Counted from the first letter of the stretch, positions 1 through 5,456 are shown. The stretch: 5,687 nucleotides of DNA from an uncultured Succinivibrio sp. (GCA_900770725.1 CAAGLL010000098.1:1-5687), one strand, 5' to 3'. Made by a program: numbers and translations. The notes: generated by a model from the sequence alone, not told the origin.

Positions 1-1
1 C

Positions 2-196
2 GCCCTGCCCGATCCTGCGTACGCGCCCTTCGCGCGCAGCCTGGCCGCGCCTTTTGGCAAGGCTGCCGCAGCGCTTTTTAGGAAAAAAAGTTTCACAAAA
101 CGCCGCCGCAAGGAGAAGGAGCGCGCCGCGGCCAGGCAGCGCGCCTTGGAGTCAGGTTTTGACACCGACTTCACATTTTCCCCGCAAATGGCTTAA
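2..196 (+). CDS. C-terminal tail of an unidentified protein (5' end outside window)
   Basis: A reading frame is open from the window edge to a TAA at 194-196, giving 64 residues of a protein whose start is not in view. The tail begins ALPDPAYAPF, passes through a strongly basic stretch (RKKSFTKRRRKEKERAAARQR, roughly residues 28-48 of the visible part) and ends DFTFSPQMA. I chose this frame because most of its third codon positions are G or C, as in the other genes here; the alternative open frame to about 219 lacks that bias. A hairpin spanning the stop codon supports a gene end. I do not recognise the family. The basic, Ala/Arg-rich tail could be a disordered or nucleic-acid-binding C-terminus, but that is a guess. 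It is possible that this is not coding. Confidence 0.45.
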   Translation, partial: ALPDPAYAPFARSLAAPFGKAAAALFRKKSFTKRRRKEKERAAARQRALESGFDTDFTFSPQMA

Positions 197-207
197 CAAA
201 GCCGTTT
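186..207 (+). terminator. Terminator-like hairpin over the stop of the upstream gene
   Basis: AAATGGCT (186-193) pairs with AGCCGTTT (200-207) through 8 bp including one G-T wobble, around the loop TAACAA. The A-rich left arm and T-rich right arm resemble a small intrinsic terminator, but the T run is only three bases. The TAA of the upstream frame falls in the loop. Confidence 0.35.
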
Positions 208-230
208 CTCCACTTTGAACGCCCGTTTTC

Positions 231-253
231 AAATGTGACGCGATCCGCAAAAA
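231..253 (+). promoter_or_regulatory. CRP-like half site upstream of tpiA
   Basis: AAATGTGA at 231-238 matches the left half of the enterobacterial CRP consensus exactly. After a 6-base spacer the right half reads CCGCA against TCACA, so the core matches 8 of 10. Its centre (241.5) lies about 45 bases before the start expected from the -10 candidate at 275, which is not an ideal class I or II position. Treat it as a candidate only. Confidence 0.25.
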
Positions 254-274
254 CCTGCCGAAAGGAAAATCAGG

Positions 275-285
275 TATAGTAGAAT
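275..285 (+). promoter_or_regulatory. Candidate -10 element(s) for the tpiA-pfkA operon
   Basis: TATAGT (275-280) and the overlapping TAGAAT (280-285) are the best -10-like hexamers between the upstream gene and tpiA. No good -35 sits 16-18 bases upstream (AACCTG at 252-257), so activator dependence is possible; a CRP-like half site lies just upstream. A start near 287 would give a leader of about 180 bases. A promoter in the AT-rich stretch 388-423 is an alternative. Confidence 0.3.
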
Positions 286-307
286 ACCGTTCAAGACGCC
301 TGTGCCT

Positions 308-321
308 TTGTATCAATACAA
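308..321. promoter_or_regulatory. 14-bp palindrome, possible operator in the tpiA leader
   Basis: TTGTAT-CA-ATACAA is a perfect inverted repeat with 6-bp arms and a 2-bp centre. It lies 20-35 bases downstream of the candidate -10 elements, where a bound repressor could block transcription. The arms are too AT-rich and the loop too short for a stable RNA hairpin, so a DNA-binding site is more likely than an RNA structure. The cognate regulator is unknown. Confidence 0.3.
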
Positions 322-433
322 CATCGGCAGGGATCTGCACGCAGGTCCAATAGGGCAAACGTTTTGGCTGCCTGAGCGTCTTCACCGATTAAATTCAATT
401 GTTAACTTGATTACTGGCAAATAGGAGCTGCGT

Positions 434-453
434 CCGCCTGGGAGCTCAGGCGG
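434..453 (+). promoter_or_regulatory. GC-rich stem-loop immediately before the tpiA start codon
   Basis: CCGCCTG (434-440) pairs perfectly with CAGGCGG (447-453) around the loop GGAGCT. It ends 14 bases before the ATG at 468. The only GGAG near the start is inside this loop (441-444), about 23 bases from the ATG; another AGGAG (423-427) lies before the hairpin. The bases right before the ATG (GTCGAAAGCA) hold no clear Shine-Dalgarno. The structure could position or modulate ribosome entry, or be the end of an attenuator. Confidence 0.5.
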
Positions 454-467
454 CGCTGTCGAAAGCA

Positions 468-1235
468 ATGAGAAAACTTCTTGTGATGGGCAACTGGAAA
501 CTCAATGGCACCAAAGAGACGGTGGCTGAGCTGATCAAGGCCTTCGCCGCCAAGGCCAACGAGGCCGACGGCAAGTGCTCGGTCGCCATCTGCGCCCCTG
601 CGATCTTCATCGGTTCCGTCGAGCAACTGGCCAAGGGCTCCAAGCTCGCCTGGGGCTCCGAGGACTGCGACATCCACACCAAGGGCGCCTTCACCGGCGA
701 GAACTCCCCGGTGATGCTCCGCGAGTTCGGCTGCACCTACGCCATCGTCGGCCACTCCGAGCGCCGCGGCTACCACAAGGAGAGCAACGAGTACGTCGCC
801 CAGAAGTTCAAGTCCGCCCAGGACAACGGGCTCATCCCGGTGCTCTGCATCGGCGAGTCCGAGGCTGACTTCGAGGCCAAGCGCACCATGGACGTCTGCA
901 AGGCCGAGCTCAAGGCTGTGATCGACCTCTGCGGCATCAAGGCCTTCGAGAACGCCGTCATCGCCTACGAGCCCATCTGGGCCATCGGCACCGGCAAGAC
1001 CGCCACCCCGGAGATCGCCGAGAACGTCCACAGCCAGATCCGCGCCTACCTCAAGTCCTTCGACGCCGCGGTTGCCGACAAGGTCCAGATCCTCTACGGC
1101 GGCTCCTGCAACGCCAAGACCGCCCCTGAGCTCTTCAAGCAGCCGGACATCGACGGCGGCCTGATCGGCGGCGCCTCCCTCAAGGTTCCCGACTTCTCGT
1201 CCATCATCGACACCGCTGCCGGGATCGCCAAGTAA
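468..1235 (+). CDS. tpiA: Triosephosphate isomerase
   Basis: This cytoplasmic glycolytic enzyme interconverts dihydroxyacetone phosphate and glyceraldehyde 3-phosphate. The product has 255 residues, the E. coli length. It shows the family landmarks in order: GNWKLNG with catalytic Lys11 (8-14), the dimer loop GAFTGE (73-78), catalytic His96 in GHSERR (95-100), catalytic Glu168 in AYEPIW (166-171), flexible loop 6 (WAIGTGK, 171-177), and phosphate-binding GGS (211-213) and GGASL (234-238). The start is fixed by the conserved N-terminus; Shine-Dalgarno support is weak and a hairpin sits just upstream. Lys codons 3, 11 and 16 are AAA, whereas all 20 later Lys codons are AAG, as expected for a highly expressed gene with an unstructured 5' end. 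One oddity is GSED at 63-66, where E. coli has GAQN. pfkA follows after 40 bases, probably on the same mRNA. Confidence 0.98.
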   Translation: MRKLLVMGNWKLNGTKETVAELIKAFAAKANEADGKCSVAICAPAIFIGSVEQLAKGSKLAWGSEDCDIHTKGAFTGENSPVMLREFGCTYAIVGHSERRGYHKESNEYVAQKFKSAQDNGLIPVLCIGESEADFEAKRTMDVCKAELKAVIDLCGIKAFENAVIAYEPIWAIGTGKTATPEIAENVHSQIRAYLKSFDAAVADKVQILYGGSCNAKTAPELFKQPDIDGGLIGGASLKVPDFSSIIDTAAGIAK

Positions 1236-1275
1236 TTAAGACCTGCACTGGATAATTAGAAAAAAGGACTGACCA

Positions 1276-2244
1276 ATGGCTGATATCAAGAAGATCGGCG
1301 TCCTGACCTCCGGCGGCGACTCGCCGGGAATGAACGCCGCGATCCGCGCAATCGTGCGCACCGGCATCGACTACGGCTACGAGATGTACGGCATCCATGA
1401 CGGCTACGCCGGACTGCACGCCGACGACATCGTAAAGCTCGAGCGCCACTCCGTGTCCGACCTGTTAAACCGCGGCGGCACCTTCCTGGGCACCGCGCGC
1501 TTTCCTGAGTTCAAGAACCCGCAGGTTCGCAAGGAGAGCGTCGAGGTCATGAAGAAGCACGGCATCGACGCGCTGGTCGTCATCGGCGGCGACGGCTCCT
1601 ACATGGGCGCCAAGTTCATCTCCGAGCTCGGCTTCCCCTGCATCGGCCTGCCGGGCACCATCGACAACGACATCGCCGGCACCGACACCACCATCGGCTT
1701 TGACACCGCGCTGAACACCGCCGTCAGCTGCATCGACAAGCTGCGCGACACCTGCTCCTCGCACAAGCGCATCAGCGTCTGCGAGGTCATGGGCCACCAC
1801 TGCGGCGATCTGGCCGTGTCCTGCGCCGTCGCCTGCGGCGTCGAGGCCGTGCTCGTCCCCGAGGTGCCTTGGAACAAGGAGGACGTCTACGCCTCCATCC
1901 AGCACGGCATCAACGCCGGCAAGCACCACGCGATCATCGTGGTCTGCGAGAACCAGACCGACGTGTACCAGATGGCCAAGGAGCTCGAGCAGCTCATCGG
2001 CCTCGAGGCCCGCGCCACCGTCCTCGGCCACATCCAGCGCGGCGGCACCCCGTCGGCCTTCGACCGCGTGCTCGCCTCCCGCATGGGCGCCTACGCCGTC
2101 GAGCTCCTGAAGAAGGGCGAGTCCGGCAGGTGCATCGGCGTGAAGAACGGCGAACTCGTCCATGACGACATCGTCGAGTGCATCACCAAGCACAAGCACC
2201 CGTTCATGAAGAGCACCTACGATCTGGCCCAGATCCTCAGGTAA
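1276..2244 (+). CDS. pfkA: ATP-dependent 6-phosphofructokinase
   Basis: It phosphorylates fructose 6-phosphate to fructose 1,6-bisphosphate, the committed step of glycolysis, normally as a cytoplasmic homotetramer. The 322-residue product aligns along its length with E. coli PfkA (320). Visible are TSGGDSPGMNAAIR (11-24), the ATP-site GGDGSY (104-109; Gly107 rather than Asp indicates ATP, not pyrophosphate), catalytic Asp130 and Asp132 in PGTIDND, Arg75, Arg165, Glu225, Arg246, and His252/Arg255 in GHIQRGG. Effector-site residues Arg24, Arg28, Arg57, Asp62, Arg157, Glu190 and Lys216 are kept. Positions equivalent to E. coli Lys211 and Lys214 are Ala214 and His217, and active-site Arg171 is His174 (MGHHCGD). 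AAGGA at 1264-1268, 7 bases before the ATG, fixes the start. A strong terminator follows, so tpiA-pfkA reads as a two-gene operon. Confidence 0.97.
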   Translation: MADIKKIGVLTSGGDSPGMNAAIRAIVRTGIDYGYEMYGIHDGYAGLHADDIVKLERHSVSDLLNRGGTFLGTARFPEFKNPQVRKESVEVMKKHGIDALVVIGGDGSYMGAKFISELGFPCIGLPGTIDNDIAGTDTTIGFDTALNTAVSCIDKLRDTCSSHKRISVCEVMGHHCGDLAVSCAVACGVEAVLVPEVPWNKEDVYASIQHGINAGKHHAIIVVCENQTDVYQMAKELEQLIGLEARATVLGHIQRGGTPSAFDRVLASRMGAYAVELLKKGESGRCIGVKNGELVHDDIVECITKHKHPFMKSTYDLAQILR

Positions 2245-2245
2245 T

Positions 2246-2258
2246 CCCTTCAAAAGGG
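2246..2258 (+). repeat. Small hairpin right after the pfkA stop
   Basis: CCCTT (2246-2250) and AAGGG (2254-2258) form a 5-bp stem with a 3-base loop directly after the TAA, just before the main terminator. It may be incidental or help protect the 3' end of the mRNA. Confidence 0.3.
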
Positions 2259-2261
2259 CTT

Positions 2262-2290
2262 GGAAAGCCTCCCTCGCGGGAGGCTTTCCT
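2262..2290 (+). terminator. Intrinsic terminator of the tpiA-pfkA operon
   Basis: GGAAAGCCTCCC (2262-2273) pairs perfectly with GGGAGGCTTTCC (2278-2289) around the 4-base loop TCGC. It starts 18 bases after the pfkA stop. The GCCTCCC/GGGAGGC core flanked by AAA/TTT is a common gammaproteobacterial terminator shape. The T run is mostly inside the right arm, followed by TGTCTTA, so release may be imperfect. The symmetry would also allow function on the opposite strand. Confidence 0.88.
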
Positions 2291-2355
2291 GTCTTAGGGG
2301 CCGCGCTTTCTAATGCGGCGCTGTCCCGGGCATCCGATCATCGTGATCCTGCAGG

Positions 2356-2383
2356 CTGGCAAAAAGGCTTCGTGGGGTAAAAT
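2356..2383 (+). promoter_or_regulatory. Candidate sigma-70 promoter for the membrane transferase gene
   Basis: TAAAAT (2378-2383) matches the -10 consensus at 5 of 6 bases. CTGGCA (2356-2361), 16 bases upstream, matches the -35 at 4 of 6. Transcription would start near 2390, giving a leader of about 45 bases. The strong terminator just upstream argues that this gene needs its own promoter. Confidence 0.5.
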
Positions 2384-2422
2384 ATCGCCGCCTTCGGGCA
2401 ATCGCCAGGAAAAGGAACGAAG

Positions 2423-2428
2423 AGGAGG
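2423..2428 (+). promoter_or_regulatory. Strong ribosome binding site deciding the start at 2435
   Basis: AGGAGG lies 6 bases before the ATG at 2435 and 12 bases before the second in-frame ATG at 2441. The spacing favours the first ATG (MDMNAQ). Confidence 0.8.
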
Positions 2429-2434
2429 ATAGCA

Positions 2435-4477
2435 ATGGACATGAACGCGCAGATGCGCCTCAAGCACGTCTTCTCAGGCGTGCTGTTGGGCATGATCGCC
2501 TGCTTCATCATCATGGAGATCGGCCGCGCCGCCTTCATCCACGCCTTCACCTCGGACTCCATCTCCAAGCTCCACGGGCTTGAGCTTTGGATCTTCGTGA
2601 AGACCTCGGTGCTCTTCGACCTGAAGTACGCAGCCCAGGCCTTCATCCCGGCCCTGGCGCTGGGCCTCATCTGCGCCCCCTTCAAGCGCGCCTTTTCCGC
2701 CTACTCAAAGTGCTTCTGGCTTTTGAACCTCGCAGGCTTCCTCTACATCCTGCTCTTCACGGTCATAAACCACTTCTTCTACCTCACCTACAACCGCATC
2801 ATCGACGTGTTCTTCTTCGCCTTCTTAAAGGAGGATCCGATAGCGACCACGAAGACGATGTACGAGGACTACCCGCTCATCTCAGGCTGCATCGCCATCA
2901 TCGCCTTCACCGCGCTCTACCTCTGGGCCTTCCCGAAGATCTGGCGCAAGCTCGAGGCTCATTTCCCGATGCCCTCCAAGCTTTTGCGCGCCTGCCTGTG
3001 GTCGTTCGTGCTCGTGCTGCTCTTCGCGCTCTGCGTGAGGGGCTCGCTCGGCACCTTCCCGCTGCGCCAGAACTCGGCGCAGATCTCCCCTGATCCCCAG
3101 GTCAACGCCACCGTGCCCAACGGGCCTGCCGCGCTGCACTGGGCCCGCGAGTGGGCCGAGGAGCAGATGGTGATCCCGGAGGTGAGCGCCAAGGAGGTCG
3201 TGGAGGACTACGCCGCGCTCGGGGTGAAGGCCGACGAGGGCTCGCTCTACGCGCCGCTTGAGCATGAGACGGCGGCTAACCCCTATCTTGAGGAGCACCA
3301 GCCTGACGTGGTGGTGAGCGTGCAGGAGAGCATGAGCACCCACATGTTCACCTACGACAACCAGGACCGCGACCTCTACGGGGAGCTCAGGCGCCACCTT
3401 AGGGATGACTTCTGGTTCTGGAACTTCCTCTCCGAGGGCAACGGCACCATGGACAGCCTCACGAGGATCCTGCTCGAGGTGCCAGATCTCAACCTCTCGA
3501 CCTCGACCCAGGCCGACCGCGACTACATCTGCAACGCCTTCAAGCCCTTCCGCGACAAGGGCTACCGCGTGGTCTTCGTGACCGGCTGCATCGGCTCGTG
3601 GCGCAACATGGACACCTTCTTTAGGAGCATCGGCGTGGACGAGGTCTACGAGCGCAGCACGCTCAAGAAGTGGTTCCCCGATGCCACCGAGTTTGCCTGG
3701 GGCGTGGACGACGAGTACATGTTCCGCGGCGCCCTCAAGATCCTGCGCGAGCGCGGGGACGACAAGCGCCCGATCCTGCTCTTGACGCTCTCCATCTCAA
3801 ACCACCCGCCCTTCCGCGTGGCCCCGGGCGTGGAGCCCAAGACCATTGCGCTGACCGACGAGGAGCTCAAGCGCTTCCCCTACCCCAACACGACCACGCT
3901 CTTTGCGACCTTCCGCTACGCCAACGATCAGCTGGGCAAGTTCTTCAGCGCGGTCAAGGAGGATCCCAAGCTCAAGGACCGCACCATCCTCGCGGCCACG
4001 GGCGATCACAACATGCGCGGCATCGGCTACAGCTCGCACCCAGACGAGCTGGCCTTGGGCCACGCCGTGCCCTTCATCCTCCACGTGCCCCAAGAGATCC
4101 TCTCCCACGAGCAGGTCTCGTTTGATCCAAAGCGCTGGGGCTCGCAGAAGGACCTCTTTGCGACCGTGTCGGCAAGGGCGCTCAGCGGCGCCAGGATGCA
4201 CACCTTCGGCTGCGATTTGCTATCAGATCCCAAGGAGTGCCGCTGGCCCTTCGCCTTCAACGCCAACGCCGCAGTGCCCTATGGCTCAAAGTTCGCATGC
4301 GACATCAACGAGGGCTTTGCCTTCAAGGCCATCGAGCTTAAGGGAGACGGCCTGATGGCCGATTCCACCAAGACCGCCGATCCGCCTGAGTGCAGGAAGG
4401 CCGTGGCCTTCTCCAAGCTCGAGCGCGACCTCTACTACTACCAGGCCAAGAACGCGCCCAGGCTTGGGCGCAAGTGA
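2435..4477 (+). CDS. Membrane-bound sulfatase-superfamily transferase (LTA synthase/OpgB-like)
   Basis: This is probably an inner-membrane enzyme with a periplasmic catalytic domain that moves a phosphoglycerol or phosphoethanolamine group from a phospholipid to an envelope acceptor. The 680-residue protein has about five membrane segments (roughly 12-29, 66-82, 94-117, 149-168, 187-202), a linker starting RGSLGTFPL (202-210), then a sulfatase fold. By LtaS-type motifs I assign metal ligand Glu298 (VSVQES), nucleophile Thr338 (EGNGTMDS), substrate-site Trp389 (GSWRN), the WGVDDEYMF stretch (422-430), His457 (SNHPPF) and metal ligands Asp524-His525 (TGDHN). None of these catalytic residues is missing, so it should be active. 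About 90 residues after the fold (590-680) are unassigned. The acceptor cannot be read from sequence: OpgB-like periplasmic glucan modification fits a Gram-negative, and a phosphoethanolamine transferase is the alternative. An exported protein gene follows 113 bases downstream. Confidence 0.85.
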   Translation: MDMNAQMRLKHVFSGVLLGMIACFIIMEIGRAAFIHAFTSDSISKLHGLELWIFVKTSVLFDLKYAAQAFIPALALGLICAPFKRAFSAYSKCFWLLNLAGFLYILLFTVINHFFYLTYNRIIDVFFFAFLKEDPIATTKTMYEDYPLISGCIAIIAFTALYLWAFPKIWRKLEAHFPMPSKLLRACLWSFVLVLLFALCVRGSLGTFPLRQNSAQISPDPQVNATVPNGPAALHWAREWAEEQMVIPEVSAKEVVEDYAALGVKADEGSLYAPLEHETAANPYLEEHQPDVVVSVQESMSTHMFTYDNQDRDLYGELRRHLRDDFWFWNFLSEGNGTMDSLTRILLEVPDLNLSTSTQADRDYICNAFKPFRDKGYRVVFVTGCIGSWRNMDTFFRSIGVDEVYERSTLKKWFPDATEFAWGVDDEYMFRGALKILRERGDDKRPILLLTLSISNHPPFRVAPGVEPKTIALTDEELKRFPYPNTTTLFATFRYANDQLGKFFSAVKEDPKLKDRTILAATGDHNMRGIGYSSHPDELALGHAVPFILHVPQEILSHEQVSFDPKRWGSQKDLFATVSARALSGARMHTFGCDLLSDPKECRWPFAFNANAAVPYGSKFACDINEGFAFKAIELKGDGLMADSTKTADPPECRKAVAFSKLERDLYYYQAKNAPRLGRK

Positions 4478-4482
4478 TCGGC

Positions 4483-4504
4483 GCGTGAAAGCACGCTCGC
4501 TTTT
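4483..4504 (+). terminator. Possible weak terminator after the membrane transferase gene
   Basis: GCGTG (4483-4487) and CACGC (4492-4496) form a 5-bp stem with loop AAAG, followed by TCGC and a TTTT run (4501-4504). AAAGC/GCTTT (4488-4492/4499-4503) is a competing pairing. The short stem and offset T run make this weak. Confidence 0.35.
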
Positions 4505-4508
4505 GGAT

Positions 4509-4529
4509 GCGGCGCGGCCCCCGCGCCGC
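4509..4529 (+). terminator. Very GC-rich hairpin between the transferase and exported-protein genes
   Basis: GCGGCGCGG (4509-4517) pairs perfectly with CCGCGCCGC (4521-4529) through 9 G-C pairs around loop CCC. It is followed by GCTCTTGTG, with no true T run. It could be a terminator, a pause site, or a 3'-end stabiliser that lets only part of the transcription continue into the next gene. Confidence 0.5.
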
Positions 4530-4552
4530 GCTCTTGTGCTAATGTGAATTGT

Positions 4553-4571
4553 GCGCCGCGCGTTGCGGCGC
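4553..4571 (+). promoter_or_regulatory. Stem-loop just before the exported-protein start codon
   Basis: GCGCCGC (4553-4559) and GCGGCGC (4565-4571) form a perfect 7-bp stem with loop GCGTT, ending 19 bases before the ATG at 4591. The intervening CTTGGCAACAAGTCAGAGC has no good Shine-Dalgarno. The arrangement resembles that before tpiA. Confidence 0.45.
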
Positions 4572-4590
4572 CTTGGCAACAAGTCAGAGC

Positions 4591-5199
4591 ATGAAGACAA
4601 AAGCATTAATCGCGGCAGCGCTCGCCGCGCTCGCCGTTTCCACCGCGGCCATTGCCGACACGATAACCTTCCCGCTTGAGCTCGCGGAGCGCACCTTCGA
4701 CGTCAAGTCGCAGGGCTTCAAGTTCAGGGCGCTGATCCCGGGCAAGCTCCACGAGACCTACATCACCAACCCGCAGATGGAGAGCTACACCTACTCCAAC
4801 AACGACGGGATCCTTGAGGTGAGCTTCCAGCTCATCTCCCTCTCCAAGGCCAAGTACAGCGAGGTGGTGGGCGGCAAGTTCCAGGAGCTCGTGACCAAGC
4901 CTTTCTCCGACAAGGAGCACAACCTCTACGGCGAGTACGAGATCCTGCGCGACGACCACCACGGCGATGACCGCACCTTCGAGTACGAAGGCTACCTGCG
5001 CAAGCAGCAGGACGGCTTCACCCCCGCCCTGCACACGCTGATGCACGAAAGCTACATGCTGCGCGGGCACCACCTGCTCAAGGTGGCCTGCCACGTGCGC
5101 GGGCTGCAGGAGCAGCGCCAGGTATCCGAGGCCATCTTCAAGCAGGCAGACACCGACTGCACCAAGATCATCAACAGCGTCACCGTATACGGCAAATGA
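4591..5199 (+). CDS. Exported (periplasmic) protein of unknown function
   Basis: I do not recognise a family. The 202-residue product starts with a classic Sec signal peptide: MKTK, a hydrophobic Ala/Leu core (about 5-17), and a probable signal peptidase I site after AIA at 20-22, leaving a mature protein of about 180 residues beginning DTITFPLEL. An in-frame TTG at 4549 would add 14 residues but would be read through the GC-rich hairpin and spoil the signal peptide, so the ATG is preferred. The mature part has no further membrane segment and mixes charged and aromatic residues in alternating stretches (for example ILEVSFQLISL and GEYEILRDDHHGDDRTFEYEGYL), suggesting beta structure. Two Cys near the end (KVACHV and TDCTKI) could form a disulfide. 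There is no lipobox. The Shine-Dalgarno is weak and the first codons are AT-rich. It may serve the envelope together with the upstream membrane transferase, but this rests on position only. Confidence 0.85.
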   Translation: MKTKALIAAALAALAVSTAAIADTITFPLELAERTFDVKSQGFKFRALIPGKLHETYITNPQMESYTYSNNDGILEVSFQLISLSKAKYSEVVGGKFQELVTKPFSDKEHNLYGEYEILRDDHHGDDRTFEYEGYLRKQQDGFTPALHTLMHESYMLRGHHLLKVACHVRGLQEQRQVSEAIFKQADTDCTKIINSVTVYGK

Positions 5200-5223
5200 C
5201 CATTGGCGCAGCCGCCGGCGCCC

Positions 5224-5254
5224 GGCGCTCGCGGGGCTTGGAGCCCTGTGCGCC
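5224..5254 (+). terminator. Terminator-like two-tier hairpin after the exported-protein gene
   Basis: An outer stem GGCGC/GCGCC (5224-5228/5250-5254) encloses an inner stem GGGCT/AGCCC (5234-5238/5242-5246) with loop TGG. It starts 25 bases after the stop codon. There is no T run, so it is at best a weak or Rho-assisted terminator. Confidence 0.4.
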
Positions 5255-5395
5255 AGGCCCTCTCCTCAAGCTCCCATTTCCCTGCATGGCACAAAAATCG
5301 GCTCTTCGTGGCTACTTGTGGGTAGCTCAACACCCCATGGTTCCCTCCAGCCCTTGTCCTAGCAGGAAGTCATGCCATAACCGCCCCTGTCAGGA

Positions 5396-5456
5396 AGCGG
5401 AATGCGCAAATCCGCTCCAAGCCCTGCTGGCGCAAAAGCCGCATCTGCCTTGCGGC
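5396..5456. repeat. Two tandem stem-loops with a shared GCGCAAA core
   Basis: AGCGGA/TCCGCT (5396-5401/5411-5416) and GCCGCA/TGCGGC (5438-5443/5451-5456) are two perfect 6-bp inverted repeats with loops of 9 and 7 bases. Imperfect direct repeats, GCGCAAATCCGC (5404-5415) and GCGCAAAAGCCGC (5430-5442), overlap them. They end 15 bases before the -35 of the following promoter, so they could be regulator-binding sites, or simply the tail of an upstream transcript. Confidence 0.4.

Noticed and set aside
253..275. Inverted repeat ACCTG-N13-CAGGT overlapping the -10 candidate
   Set aside because: Five-base arms with a 13-base spacer are expected by chance; kept only as a note.
152..385. - strand open frame of 77 codons before tpiA
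   Set aside because: It lacks the local GC3 codon bias, overlaps the candidate promoter region and matches nothing I recognise.
387..413. Direct GATTA repeats 22 bases apart, and GTTAA-like ArcA boxes
   Set aside because: The repeats are only five bases, and the GTTAA/ATTAA spacing (13) does not fit the 11-bp ArcA repeat.
407..420. FNR-like site TTGAT-TACT-GGCAA
   Set aside because: Only 8 of 10 core positions match, and the distance to the tpiA ATG leaves no plausible -10 for a class II promoter; chance is likely in AT-rich sequence.
411..1031. - strand open frame (206 codons) opposite tpiA
   Set aside because: Its composition is the Gly/Leu/Val/Asp-rich pattern typical of antisense of GC-rich genes, with no recognisable motif.
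1465..2253. Long - strand open frame (262 codons) opposite pfkA
   Set aside because: It is a by-product of GC-biased third positions in pfkA: the product is a low-complexity Val/Ala/Gly/Asp/Leu sequence and the + strand gene is certain.
4549..4590. Upstream TTG start for the exported protein
   Set aside because: It would put 14 residues before a well-formed signal peptide and be encoded by the hairpin itself; the ATG at 4591 is better.
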